A stretch of DNA of 64,000 nt from Mycolicibacterium psychrotolerans (GTDB taxonomy: Bacteria > Actinomycetota > Actinomycetes > Mycobacteriales > Mycobacteriaceae): the NCBI RefSeq assembly GCF_010729305.1, contig NZ_AP022574.1:806001-870000 (forward strand). The letters run 5' to 3'. Within the stretch, counting starts at the first letter, position 1; each line of letters opens with the position of its first letter. The notes below the pieces were generated by a model that had not been told where the DNA came from, searched no databases, and worked only from the letters and a program-made list of their open reading frames with translations. This document shows positions 17,743 to 29,528 of this stretch, piece after piece. Made by a program: the position numbers and the translations under genes.

Positions 17743-17801
17743 CCGAAGTCGAGCGAAGCGAGACGAGCAGTGTCTCCGAAGTCGAGCGAAGCGAGACGAG
17801 C
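17743..17801 (+). repeat. Tandem pair of 26-bp GA/GC-rich repeats between pbpA and pknA
   Basis: Two identical 26-bp units (17743-17768 and 17776-17801) lie 33 bp apart with nearly identical flanks. Each carries the sub-motif GTCGAGCGAAGCGAGACGAG. They fill almost all of the space between the pbpA stop and the pknA ATG at 17803, resembling a small dispersed REP-like element inserted into an otherwise tight operon. Confidence 0.75.
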
Positions 17802-17802
17802 G

Positions 17803-19080
<1,278 letters not shown>

Positions 19081-19087
19081 TGTTGCG

Positions 19088-20930
<1,843 letters not shown>

Positions 20931-20953
<23 letters not shown>

Positions 20954-21605
20954 CGGCCGCCACGGCGGTCGCGACCTCGTCCTCGAGGCGGGCGACCAAC
21001 GCCTCGGCGGGTGCGGCGCCACACTCGGCGAGCCAGTTGGCCAGCATCCGGTGCCCGCCCTGGGTGAGGATCGACTCCGGATGGAACTGCACGCCGTGGA
21101 TCGGCAGCTCGATGTGCCGCACGCCCATGATCACGCCGCCTTCGGTGCGGGCGATGACCTCCAGCTCGTCGGGCACGGTGTCCGGCAGGATCGTCAGCGA
21201 GTGGTAGCGCGTCGCGACGAACGGGTCGGGCAGGCCTTTGAGCACTCCCCTGTCGGTGTGGAAGACGATGCTGGTCTTGCCGTGCAGCAGTTCGGGTGCG
21301 CGGTCGACGGTGCCGCCGAACGCGACACCGATGGCCTGATGACCCAGGCACACGCCCAGCAGTGGCGTCGCCGCCGCCGCGCACGCGTTGACCAGGGGAA
21401 TGGACGCGCCGGCCCGCTCCGGGGTACCGGGACCCGGGCTGAGCAGCACCCCGTCGAAGTCCCTTGCGACAGAGGCGATGTCGGCGTCGGTGGCCAGGCG
21501 GTCGTCGTCGTTGCGCCAGACCTGCGCGTCGACCCCGAGCTGACCCAGATACTGCACGAGGTTGAACACGAAGCTGTCGTAGTTGTCGACGACCAGAACC
21601 TGCAT
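20931..21605 (-). CDS. Class I glutamine amidotransferase (PabA/TrpG type)
   Basis: The 224-aa cytosolic glutaminase subunit supplies ammonia to anthranilate or aminodeoxychorismate synthase. The N-terminus is VLVVDNYDSFVFNLVQYL, the nucleophile is in LGVCLGHQAIG, the oxyanion region is LLSPGPGTPE, and the His/Glu dyad is in VQFHPESI. The mycobacterial orthologue at this position is annotated trpG, but no trpE or pabB lies nearby. TrpG and PabA cannot be told apart by sequence alone. Its end runs 23 bases into the end of pknB. Confidence 0.9.
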
Positions 21606-21628
21606 GTGACCAGGCTACCGCCGGGCCC

Positions 21629-22390
21629 TCAGTAGCCCAGCGGTCCGATGGGCTCGGCGTACCTCATCCGCACCGGCGCGGTGTACCCGACCACTTCGAC
21701 GTCACGGGCCTCCTCGGTGTAGCCGAGGCCGAACCGCACCGCGTACTGCTTGTAGAGCGTCACCAGCGAGGCGTCGGCCAGGGCGCGCTGCATCGCGGCG
21801 GCGTCCCCGATCGCGGTGATCACATACGGCGGGCTGTAGGTGCGGCCGTTGAGCAGGAGCGTGTTCCCCACACAGCGGGGCGCGGAGGTGGCGATCAGGC
21901 GCTGGTCCTGCATCTGGATGCCTTCGGCGCCGGCACTCCACAGTGCGTTGAGCACCGCGGTGATGTCCTGCTGGTGCACGACGAGGTCGTCGGGCGAGGC
22001 GTCGCGCGGGAACCGCCCCTGAGCGTCGCGCTGTGCGTCGTTGAGGGTCACCACCAGGCCCGGGCCGCGCAACGGTGTCAGGGCGGCCTCCGGGGCGAGA
22101 GCGTCGGCACGGCGGGTGATCGCGGCCAGCGCCGCGGCCGCGGTGGGGGAGCCGCCGTGATGGTTCTCGATCTGCGGCGCCAACGCGTCCCGCTCGGCGG
22201 TCAGCCGGTCGACCGACCGCTGCGTCTCGCGCACCAGGTCGACCAGCCGCGGTGCGTCGCTGCGCCGGATCTCGTCCCCACCGGACACCCCGTGCGTGGC
22301 CCCGAGCAGCAGCCCCGCGGCCGCACACACCACTGGCACCCCGAACCGCCACATCGATCGCCGCCGCACGGTTGCGTCACGGGCTTTCAT
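21629..22390 (-). CDS. DUF881 membrane-anchored protein
   Basis: The 253-aa product has a basic N-terminus (about 15 residues), one signal-anchor helix ([19 protein letters not shown]) and a coiled-coil segment (about 45-75). The DUF881 fold follows, with [39 protein letters not shown] and [15 protein letters not shown]881 proteins are conserved beside division genes in actinobacteria and their function is not established. ATG 22390 is chosen because GAGGAG lies upstream and it places the membrane helix correctly. It is divergent from crgA. Confidence 0.9.
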   Translation of the reverse strand: MKARDATVRRRSMWRFGVPVVCAAAGLLLGATHGVSGGDEIRRSDAPRLVDLVRETQRSVDRLTAERDALAPQIENHHGGSPTAAAALAAITRRADALAPEAALTPLRGPGLVVTLNDAQRDAQGRFPRDASPDDLVVHQQDITAVLNALWSAGAEGIQMQDQRLIATSAPRCVGNTLLLNGRTYSPPYVITAIGDAAAMQRALADASLVTLYKQYAVRFGLGYTEEARDVEVVGYTAPVRMRYAEPIGPLGY

Positions 22391-22479
22391 CGGTTCGGTC
22401 TCCTCACGCGTCGGTGCTGCTCGTAGCTGCGTTAGGCTTTGCACTACACATCGTCGCACCGATTCGTCCGAAGGTACCC

Positions 22480-22761
22480 ATGCCCAAGTCCAAGGTCCGC
22501 AAGAAGAACGACTTCACCATCAATCCGGTGAGCCGGACTCCGGTCAAGGTCAAGGCCGGTCCGTCGAGCGTCTGGTTCGTCGTGTTGTTCGTCGGCCTGA
22601 TGCTGATCGGGCTCGTCTGGCTGATCGTTTTCCAGCTCGCGGGCAGCGGCCCGGACGTTCCCAGCTTCCTGCAATGGATGAGCAACCTGAACGTGTGGAA
22701 CTACGGCATCGCGTTTGCCTTCATGATCACCGGGCTGTTGCTCACGATGCGCTGGCGCTGA
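22480..22761 (+). CDS. crgA: CrgA, division-site membrane protein
   Basis: The 93-aa protein has a basic cytosolic N-terminus ([12 protein letters not shown], residues 1-30) and two membrane helices (about 31-52 and 71-90). This is the hallmark of CrgA, which in mycobacteria helps assemble the divisome with FtsZ, FtsQ and PbpA-type enzymes and interacts with CwsA. AAGG lies a few bases before the ATG. Confidence 0.96.
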   Translation: MPKSKVRKKNDFTINPVSRTPVKVKAGPSSVWFVVLFVGLMLIGLVWLIVFQLAGSGPDVPSFLQWMSNLNVWNYGIAFAFMITGLLLTMRWR

Positions 22762-22834
22762 CCGTCGGCGGAGCCGGATGTGACGAAGATCTCGACCCCC
22801 GGCGTTCGCCTGCTCGCAACCCCGCGGTCACCGG

Positions 22835-22850
22835 ATCACATCGATGTGAT
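22835..22850. promoter_or_regulatory. Perfect 16-bp palindrome (operator candidate)
   Basis: ATCACATCGATGTGAT is a perfect inverted repeat in the crgA to PH-like gene intergenic space. It could bind a dimeric regulator. It has no T-run, so a terminator role for crgA is less likely. Confidence 0.5.
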
Positions 22851-22852
22851 TC

Positions 22853-22867
22853 ATCCCCATTGGGGAT
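22853..22867. promoter_or_regulatory. Second palindrome, ATCCCC-ATT-GGGGAT
   Basis: This 6-bp-arm inverted repeat with a 3-base centre lies two bases after the first palindrome and seven before a DnaA-box-like site. Together they form a compact possible control region. Confidence 0.4.
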
Positions 22868-22873
22868 AGCACT

Positions 22874-22882
22874 TGTGGATAA
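22874..22882 (-). promoter_or_regulatory. DnaA-box-like site
   Basis: TGTGGATAA is the reverse complement of TTATCCACA, the canonical DnaA box, here about 27 kb from oriC and 30 bases before the PH-like gene start. Titration or regulation by DnaA is possible but unproved. Confidence 0.45.
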
Positions 22883-22911
22883 CCCCGTTCGTCGCGGTAG
22901 GAGTGTGTGAG

Positions 22912-23343
22912 TTGGCCGCTCAGCAAACATCTTGGGGTCCACCGACGGCTGGCATCGCCGGGGCCGCCGCGGCGGGCGTCCTGCTCGCAATCGCCGTTGT
23001 GACGCTGGTCACAGACGTTCCGGGGCGCATCCTCATCGGCGTTGCGGCCGTGGGGTTGCTCGCGTTTGCGGTCGCGTCTTGGCGCGCCCGGCCGAAACTG
23101 GCAATCGACGGCGATGTTCTGACCTACCGCGGGTGGTTCACCACGAGGCGGCTGGCGCGCCCGGACATCAGCCTGATCCGCATCACGGAGTTCCGCCGGA
23201 TCGGCCGCACGATGCGCCTGCTGGAGATCGACACCACCGACGACCGGCTGCTGGTGCTCAGCCGATGGGACCTCGGCACCGATCCGTTGCGCGTGCTGGA
23301 CGCGCTGACCGACGCCGGCTTCGCGCGCGGCGCCGGGGCGTGA
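22912..23343 (+). CDS. Small membrane protein with PH-like domain
   Basis: The 143-aa product has two close membrane helices (about 8-28 and 33-52) and a C-terminal PH-like domain (about 56-140: YRGWFTTRRLARPDISLIRI, RLLVLSRWDLGTDPLRVLDAL). It corresponds to the conserved mycobacterial gene at this place between crgA and ppiA (Rv0010c); function unknown. TTG 22912 is chosen because AGGAG at 22899-22903 is spaced eight bases before it and the length then matches the homologue. GTG at 22903 is the alternative. Confidence 0.8.
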   Translation: MAAQQTSWGPPTAGIAGAAAAGVLLAIAVVTLVTDVPGRILIGVAAVGLLAFAVASWRARPKLAIDGDVLTYRGWFTTRRLARPDISLIRITEFRRIGRTMRLLEIDTTDDRLLVLSRWDLGTDPLRVLDALTDAGFARGAGA

Positions 23344-23352
23344 GGTGAGCGG

Positions 23353-23880
23353 TCAGGAGATCGTGACCGACTCGATGACGACCGGATCGGTCGGGCGGTC
23401 GCTGCGATCGGTCGCGGTGGTGGCGATCGCGTCGACGACCTTCTGCGACTCGGGGTCGACGACCTCACCGAAGATCGTGTGGCGCCGGTTCAGGTGCGGC
23501 GTCTTGCCGACGGTGATGAAGAACTGCGAGCCGTTCGTCCCCGGCCCCGCGTTGGCCATCGCCAGCAGGTAGGGCTTGTCGAACTGCAGCTCCGGGTGGA
23601 ACTCGTCGGCGAACTGGTAGCCCGGGCCGCCGCGACCGGTACCGGTCGGATCGCCGCCCTGGATCATGAAGCCGTCGATGACGCGGTGGAAGACCGCGCC
23701 GTCGTAGAACGGGCCGGACGAGCTGCCCGACGCGTTCTCGGTGCTGTAGTCCCTGGTGCCCTGGGCCAGGCCGACGAAGTTGGCCACCGTCTTGGGCGCG
23801 TGGTTGCCGAACAGAGCGATCTTGATGTCGCCGCGGTTGGTGTGCAGGGTCGCGGTCGCGGTCTGAAGAGGACTCGTCAC
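23353..23880 (-). CDS. ppiA: PpiA, cyclophilin-type peptidyl-prolyl isomerase
   Basis: The 175-aa enzyme catalyses cis-trans isomerisation of prolyl bonds. Cyclophilin signatures are FHRVIDGFMIQGGDPTGTGRGGPGY, with the catalytic Arg in FHRV, then MANAGPGTNGSQFFIT and LNRRHTIFGEV. There is no signal peptide, so it is cytosolic. GTG 23880 is chosen because it yields VTSPLQTATATLHTNRGD, matching mycobacterial homologues; the in-frame GTG at 23916 adds glycine-rich sequence. It is convergent with the PH-like gene and divergent from cwsA. Confidence 0.93.
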   Translation of the reverse strand: MTSPLQTATATLHTNRGDIKIALFGNHAPKTVANFVGLAQGTRDYSTENASGSSSGPFYDGAVFHRVIDGFMIQGGDPTGTGRGGPGYQFADEFHPELQFDKPYLLAMANAGPGTNGSQFFITVGKTPHLNRRHTIFGEVVDPESQKVVDAIATTATDRSDRPTDPVVIESVTIS

Positions 23881-23987
23881 GGGAAGCCAGTGTGCCACGC
23901 CGCCTCCGACCCCCAACCGGGCACCGTGGGGTTGGCGGAAGTGGCAGGCTGGAGGTCCTAGTCACGCGCTGCCGAGAAAGGTGGGCC

Positions 23988-24392
23988 ATGAGCTCCAAGA
24001 CCCGAGTCCGGATGACCCCGAGCCAGCGGCTGAGCCGCGGCCTGAAGTATTCGACGGTCGGGCCGGTGGACGTCACCAGGGGAGCGGTGGGTCTGGGCGT
24101 CGACTCGGTGCGGTCGTCGGCGTCCTGGGTCGGTGAGCGCTACCGCACCAGCCAGGTCGCCCGCCAGCTGAAGGCCGAACTCGCCGCGGCGCAGGAGGCC
24201 ATCGCGAACCTGCCCGAGACGTTGGACAAGGCACGCAGGCCGCGCAGCCGGCGCAGGCCGCGGCTGCTGGCCGCCGGCATCACCGTGGTGGTGCTGGCCG
24301 GCGGAGCGGCGGCCTTCACGATCATCCGCCGTTCGACGCAGCCGGAGCCCTCTCCGCTGCCGCCGAGCGTCGAGGTCACGCCGAAACCGTAA
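23988..24392 (+). CDS. cwsA: CwsA, cell wall synthesis / division protein
   Basis: The 134-aa product has a basic helical N-terminal region (MTPSQRLSRGLKYSTVGPVDVTRGAVGLG) and a coiled-coil-like middle. One membrane helix lies near the C-terminus (about 97-116, LLAAGITVVVLAGGAAAFTII), with a short Pro-rich tail outside. In mycobacteria CwsA binds CrgA and Wag31 and affects polar growth. The preceding AAAGG supports ATG 23988. Downstream synteny breaks: an mce operon follows where tRNA-Ala would be expected. Confidence 0.88.
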   Translation: MSSKTRVRMTPSQRLSRGLKYSTVGPVDVTRGAVGLGVDSVRSSASWVGERYRTSQVARQLKAELAAAQEAIANLPETLDKARRPRSRRRPRLLAAGITVVVLAGGAAAFTIIRRSTQPEPSPLPPSVEVTPKP

Positions 24393-24420
24393 CGGGGGTT
24401 GGGTCATGGCCGTCGGAGAT

Positions 24421-25821
24421 TCAGCTCCCGGGCAGAAGCATTGACTGCCAATCCTTAGGCGGAACAGCGCCTTCCGCGACATCGGTGCGCGTGTACCGGT
24501 GACCATCGGGTCCGATGTAGGCGCCCGTCGCGGGGTCGTACTCCGCGCCGGCGAGCGCGGGCTGGGGCACACCCTGACCCGAGATCGTGGCGTTGGGATC
24601 GCCCTTCCAGTTGTATCCGTCGTTGAGCGGTACGTAGTTCTCGTTGCTGTCGCACATCGCCACGGTCGGCGCCCGCTTGCCGGGTCGATTGACACAGGGA
24701 AGATTCCGCACGCCGCGCACGCCGAGCGGCGAGTCCTGCGGCACCCGGCAGTACAGGTATCCGGGCGGCCGATCCGGATAGTCCTCCAGTGCCGCCGCGC
24801 GCTGCTGTTGAGCGGGGAGATAGCCGGTTGTACACGGCGGCGGCTGGTTGAGGCTCAGGTTCAAGCTCAGGTACGCGCCCCGGTAGGGCTGCTGGGTGTC
24901 CCGGTTCGCCAGGACGATCGCCTGCGCGACGGCCGCACTCTGCGGCAACAACACCAGCAGCTGCTCCAAGCCGGGCTGATAGGTGAGCATCACCTGCGCC
25001 ACACTGACCATGTTCGCGGCGAGAATCGGCACAGTCGGCCGAATCCGCTCGAGAAGCAGGCGGACTTCCTCGACGGCCGGGCCACCCTGTACGAGAAGCT
25101 CGGCCACAGCGGCGTCATTAGCCTGCAACTGTTGACTGATGGTCGACAGGTGCGTTGTCCAGACACCGACCGCGGTCTGAGAGTCGTTCTGTGCCTCCAG
25201 GATCGGTTGCGATTGGTCGATCAGGTTCACCAACGGATCCAGGTTCTGGCGCGCGCCCGCCGCGAGTCGGCCGCCCGCGGTGACGAGTCGGGACAGGTCA
25301 GGCCCGAGACCGCCGAACGCGACGTACGACTCGTCAACCACAGTCTTCAGGTCGTCGTGGGGAATCGCATCGAGGCCGGTGTTCAACGAGTCGAGCACCG
25401 AATCTAAGTCGGGGGGTACGCGCGTGCGGTCCACGGAGATGACATCTCCGTTCTTCAGCGGTGCCGAATCCCGGCGGGGCAGTAGCGCGATGTACTGCTC
25501 GCCGACCGCCGACTGGCTGTGCACCTGCGCATCGAGGTCTGCGGGGATCGCCGTGCCCGACTTCAGTGAGAGCACCGCCGCCACTCCTGTCTCGGTCAGA
25601 TGCACCCCTTTGATACGGCCGACCTCCGCTCCCCGGTAAGTGACGTTGCCGCCGGGATAGACGCCCGCCGTCCGGGGCAGTTCGACGGTCACCTGGTAGC
25701 GGCCGATCCCGAACATCGCCGGGAGTCTGATGTAGCCGAAGGCCATGGCCGCCGCGAAGATCAGCGCGATCACGGCGAAGAGCGCCAACTGGATACGGAT
25801 GCGTAGCGTCAGCGGGGGCAC
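24421..25821 (-). CDS. mceF: MceF, mammalian-cell-entry family subunit
   Basis: This is the last gene of the mce operon (466 aa). It has an N-terminal membrane helix (about 8-28), a MlaD/MCE domain (about 35-115: YQVTVELPRTAGVYPGGNVTYRGAEVGRI) and a helical region. A Cys-containing C-terminal part follows. Mce subunits form a hexameric tunnel carrying lipids across the envelope to the YrbE permease. GTG 25821 is preferred because AAGGA is spaced seven bases upstream and it follows the mceE stop by one base. GTG 25869 would give 16 more residues and a 47-base overlap. Confidence 0.88.
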   Translation of the reverse strand: MPPLTLRIRIQLALFAVIALIFAAAMAFGYIRLPAMFGIGRYQVTVELPRTAGVYPGGNVTYRGAEVGRIKGVHLTETGVAAVLSLKSGTAIPADLDAQVHSQSAVGEQYIALLPRRDSAPLKNGDVISVDRTRVPPDLDSVLDSLNTGLDAIPHDDLKTVVDESYVAFGGLGPDLSRLVTAGGRLAAGARQNLDPLVNLIDQSQPILEAQNDSQTAVGVWTTHLSTISQQLQANDAAVAELLVQGGPAVEEVRLLLERIRPTVPILAANMVSVAQVMLTYQPGLEQLLVLLPQSAAVAQAIVLANRDTQQPYRGAYLSLNLSLNQPPPCTTGYLPAQQQRAAALEDYPDRPPGYLYCRVPQDSPLGVRGVRNLPCVNRPGKRAPTVAMCDSNENYVPLNDGYNWKGDPNATISGQGVPQPALAGAEYDPATGAYIGPDGHRYTRTDVAEGAVPPKDWQSMLLPGS

Positions 25822-25822
25822 G

Positions 25823-26962
25823 TCATCGTCCTTGGTCCCAACGGTAGGGAGCGAGAAGCGGATTGCCACCGGTGTAGGGACTCGGCAGCTGGCCGATCGT
25901 GCGGCCCCACTGCAACTCCAGTTCGGTCAGGTCACCTTCCCAGCGTGTCCCGGTGAGGAACGACGCGTCGAGGCGGCTCAGCGTCAGGTCGATGACGGCG
26001 GTCAGGTTGGCGAAGTCACCGCGCTGCCAGATCCCGACGTTGTCGGTCGGAAACGGGTAGGTGGCGAACAGACCCAGCGACCTGGTCAAGGCGGGCCCGG
26101 CGTCGGCCAATGACTGCAGCACCGGACCAAGGTTCTTGAGTTCGGTGATCAGGCTGTCCTTCGTCTGGTTCGTCGAATCGGCCACCAGAGAGCTGAACTC
26201 GCCGATTTGGTCGAGTGCGTCCACCAGGGTCTGCCGCTGGTCGCTGATCACCCGCAGCGCATCGGGGATGGTGTCGAGGGCCCTGTCCACCACCGGCTTC
26301 TCCTCGGCGAATTGACCCGCCAGGGAGTTGAGGCTATCGGCCGTGGCGATGATGTCGCCGACCTGGTCGTTGACGTAGCCGGTGAACGTGTCCAGCTGTG
26401 CGATCAGGCTGCGCACGTCCTGTTCGCGGCCGGCCAGCGCGGTGCTCAGCGACTCCGTGATGTCGTGCACCTGACCGATCCCACCCCCGTTGAGCAACAA
26501 CGAGACTGCCGAGAGCACCTGTTCGCTCGATGGATACCTGCCTGCCGACGACAGCGGGATCAGCGCCCCGTCCTGCAGCCTGCCGCGTGGTGCGCCACCG
26601 GTTGGCGGCGCCAGCTCGACGTGCAGCGAGCCGAGCAGACCGCTCTGGCCGACGGTTGCCGTGGCGTTGGCCGGCAGCTCGACGTCGCCGTCGATACTCA
26701 TTGTCAGCAGCGCGTGCCAGCCCTGCCGCTCGATCTTGGTGACGGTTCCGACCGTGACATCAGCAACCTGCACACGGGAATTCGGCTCGATGGTGCGCAC
26801 GTCGGGCAGCTGTGCCTGGACCGTGTAGGCACCCGGGCCCCGGCCGGCGGTCCCCGGCAGAGGCATGGAGTTCAGCCCGCGCCACGCACACCCCGAGGTG
26901 GCGGCGGCCATGGACGCGACGAGCAGCCCGGCAATCACCCGGCTCAGCGGTGTCTGTCTCAT
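25823..26962 (-). CDS. mceE: MceE, lipoprotein subunit of the Mce complex
   Basis: The 379-aa protein has a lipoprotein signal ending in the lipobox ATSGC (Cys25), typical of MceE (Lpr) proteins. The MCE domain (about 46-125: YTVQAQLPDVRTIEPNSRVQVADVTVGTV) and the helical region follow. As a lipid-anchored subunit it would tether the complex in the membrane. Its start overlaps the mceD stop by four bases. Confidence 0.93.
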   Translation of the reverse strand: MRQTPLSRVIAGLLVASMAAATSGCAWRGLNSMPLPGTAGRGPGAYTVQAQLPDVRTIEPNSRVQVADVTVGTVTKIERQGWHALLTMSIDGDVELPANATATVGQSGLLGSLHVELAPPTGGAPRGRLQDGALIPLSSAGRYPSSEQVLSAVSLLLNGGGIGQVHDITESLSTALAGREQDVRSLIAQLDTFTGYVNDQVGDIIATADSLNSLAGQFAEEKPVVDRALDTIPDALRVISDQRQTLVDALDQIGEFSSLVADSTNQTKDSLITELKNLGPVLQSLADAGPALTRSLGLFATYPFPTDNVGIWQRGDFANLTAVIDLTLSRLDASFLTGTRWEGDLTELELQWGRTIGQLPSPYTGGNPLLAPYRWDQGR

Positions 26963-28251
26963 CGGCCCTCCTGTGGCAGCATCATGCCGGTCAGACCGTC
27001 CGCGGGATCAGTGCGCTGCACCTCGGCGGGCAGCGGCGAATCCGGCCCGGTTACAGCCGGATTCGTCGCCGCCGGCGGGATGTAGTCGGGCCTCATCCAG
27101 TCCTCGCTGTAGGTCACTTCGTTGGGCCGGGCGGCGGCGCCGACGATGAGGTTCTCGCTTAGGGGCGGGAAGTTGTACTGGCGGTTCTTGACGATCGGCG
27201 CCAGGTACTGGACGCACAACTTGGCCGACTGCTCGGCGCCCAGCCGGGACGCGGCTTGTATCGCCCCGCACAGAAACGTGATCGGGTCTGCGAAGTTGTT
27301 GAAGGCGTATGCGCCACCCATCGTGGCTTGCGCGGGCTGATAAGTGTTCATCAGGTTCTGCAGCGCGTTCGGGGCGACGTGCAACGCCTGCTTGATGTCA
27401 TCGAGGCTGGCCGTCAGCGTCGTCGACACGGATGCGAGTTTGTCCGTTGTGGTGCCGAGTGATTCACGGTTGTCGGCGACGAACGTGCGCACGTCGCCGA
27501 CCACGCCGTCGAGTGCCGCGACGGCGTCACCGATCTCGTTCGGCTCGTCGGTCAGCAGCCCGGTCGCAGAGTCGAGGTTGGCGTTGAGGTGTCGCATCAC
27601 CTCACCGCTGTCCTGCAGGGCGGAGACGAGAACCGACAGGTTCTTCAGACTGCCGAACAGGTCGTCGCTGTGGTCGCCAACGACTGAAATCGCTTGTGAC
27701 AGTGCAATTATCGTCCGCCGAAGGTCTGCACCTCGGCCGCGCAGCGTCTCTGCGGTGGTGTGGACGACCGATCCGAGCGTGCTGGTTCCACCCGGTTCGG
27801 TCGGCTGCACCAGCTCGCTGATTCGTTCCAGCTGCGACCGCAGGTCGTCCCATTCGACCGGGACGGCGGTGCGATCTTCGCCGATCACCGTGTTGTTCTG
27901 CAACTCGGGCCCACCGGTGTAGGCCGGCGTGAGCTGGATGACTCGCGCGGTCACGATGGCGGGAGAGAGGATCACCGCGTTGGCCGTGGCGGGCACCTGG
28001 TACCGGCCGTCATACCAGAAGGTGATCTTGACGCGGGTCGGTTCCGGCTCGATCCTGTCGATCTTGCCGACCGGGACCCCGAGGATGCGCACCTCGTCAC
28101 CGACGAAGATTCCGTTGCTGTTCGCGAAGTACCCGATGACGGTTCGTCGATTCGCTTCGCCGGCCGAATGAGCCAGCAGCGTAACGGCGACAGCACACGT
28201 CAGTGCGAATAGCGCGGCCAGGCCGACGCGGATGTTGGCGCGCCGGATCAT
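26959..28251 (-). CDS. mceD: MceD subunit
   Basis: The 430-aa product has an N-terminal anchor (about 8-27), an MCE domain (about 38-112: VIGYFANSNGIFVGDEVRILGVPVGKI), a long helical segment with LNANLDSATGLLTDEPNEI, and a C-terminal region with two Cys (FLCGAIQ, KLCVQYLAP) as seen in MceD. It is coupled by ATGA overlaps to both mceC and mceE, supporting stoichiometric expression. Confidence 0.93.
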   Translation of the reverse strand: MIRRANIRVGLAALFALTCAVAVTLLAHSAGEANRRTVIGYFANSNGIFVGDEVRILGVPVGKIDRIEPEPTRVKITFWYDGRYQVPATANAVILSPAIVTARVIQLTPAYTGGPELQNNTVIGEDRTAVPVEWDDLRSQLERISELVQPTEPGGTSTLGSVVHTTAETLRGRGADLRRTIIALSQAISVVGDHSDDLFGSLKNLSVLVSALQDSGEVMRHLNANLDSATGLLTDEPNEIGDAVAALDGVVGDVRTFVADNRESLGTTTDKLASVSTTLTASLDDIKQALHVAPNALQNLMNTYQPAQATMGGAYAFNNFADPITFLCGAIQAASRLGAEQSAKLCVQYLAPIVKNRQYNFPPLSENLIVGAAARPNEVTYSEDWMRPDYIPPAATNPAVTGPDSPLPAEVQRTDPADGLTGMMLPQEGR

Positions 28252-29528
28252 CGGCCCTGCCCCTCGACAGGCGGGCCCGGCACCAGGACAGGTGACGGCG
28301 TCGGAGCGGGCGAGGGATCCGCGGGTGGTCCGGGTGGCGGACCGCCGGGCAGCGGCGCCGGCGAGGGGTCCCGGTACGGATAGCGAGGATCGCCGGGGAT
28401 GCCCGTGATCGCGTCGGGAACGGTCAATCGGGGGTCACCGCCCTGTCCGGTCCGGGGGAACGGCATCGGCAGCGCGGGGGTTGCCGGCTGGCCGAGCTGT
28501 GGATCGGTGAGCTGTGCGGGTGTCAGGACACTCGGATCGAGGCCGAGATCCGAGAAGGCGGCGTCGACGAACGGCTGGATGAACTGCCCGGGCAGCAGGT
28601 TTGCGATGTAGAACTTGAAGAACGGTCCCGAGGACATCGACTCACCCGACGACATCGCGTACTGGTTGAATCCCTTGATTGCCAGCGCGATCCGATCCTT
28701 CCGGTTGTCGAGGATGGTCAGCAGCTGGTTCAGCTTGTCCAGCGCGGGCGCCAGCGTCTGCCGGTTCTCGGCGATGGCTCCTTTGATCTGACGGCTCACC
28801 GCCGAGATGGTTCCGGAGATCTCGTCCAGGGCCTGGCTCTGGCTCGTCAGGTCGGTCAGCAGGGCGTCGCTGTCGACGAGCATCTTCACGATGGCGTCGC
28901 TGCGCTCCGCCAGTACCGCCGTCACCTTGTCGGCGTCGGTGAGCAGTTTGCGCAACTGGGCGTCGCGGTCATTGAGTGTCTGTGAGAACCGCGACACACC
29001 CTGCAGCGCGGTCTTGAGCGCCGGCGCGGTCTGGGCGAACTCGTCGGCCATCACCTTCCACGAGTCCGACAACCGATCGGTGTCCAGTTGGCTGATGGTG
29101 GCAGTCAGATCACCCAGAGCGTCAGGCAGTTGATAGGGCGATGTCGTCCGGTCCAGGGGGATGGGGCCGGATACCGTGCCGTCGCCCCTTGGGGTCAGTT
29201 CGAGGATCTTGGCCCCGAGAATGCTCCTCGTCTTGATCGCCGCCTCGGTGCGGTTACCGAGGCGAATGTCCTTGTCGACCTCGAAGGTGACTAGCACCCG
29301 CGGGCCATCGAGGTCGATGCCGGTGACCTCGCCTGCCTTGAAGCCGGACACCTGCACCGCGGCCCCGGTGCGCAGCCCTCCCGCTTCGGCGAAGAACGCC
29401 GAATAGGCCCGGTTGGAGTTGACGAACGGAAGCTTCCCGTAGTTGAGGGCCCCGGCGATGATGCCGAGCGTGATGGCGACACCGACCACACCGACAAGGA
29501 TGGGATCGCGCTCTGCGAACGTCTTCAT
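28248..29528 (-). CDS. mceC: MceC subunit
   Basis: The 426-aa product has an N-terminal helix (about 11-29), an MCE domain (about 38-112: RAYSAFFAEAGGLRTGAAVQVSGFKAGEV), and helical repeats. Its C-terminal tail is strongly Pro-rich (about last 60 residues), a trait of MceC/D subunits. ATG 29528 overlaps the mceB stop by four bases; the longer in-frame reading to 29618 runs into mceB and is rejected. Confidence 0.92.
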   Translation of the reverse strand: MKTFAERDPILVGVVGVAITLGIIAGALNYGKLPFVNSNRAYSAFFAEAGGLRTGAAVQVSGFKAGEVTGIDLDGPRVLVTFEVDKDIRLGNRTEAAIKTRSILGAKILELTPRGDGTVSGPIPLDRTTSPYQLPDALGDLTATISQLDTDRLSDSWKVMADEFAQTAPALKTALQGVSRFSQTLNDRDAQLRKLLTDADKVTAVLAERSDAIVKMLVDSDALLTDLTSQSQALDEISGTISAVSRQIKGAIAENRQTLAPALDKLNQLLTILDNRKDRIALAIKGFNQYAMSSGESMSSGPFFKFYIANLLPGQFIQPFVDAAFSDLGLDPSVLTPAQLTDPQLGQPATPALPMPFPRTGQGGDPRLTVPDAITGIPGDPRYPYRDPSPAPLPGGPPPGPPADPSPAPTPSPVLVPGPPVEGQGR

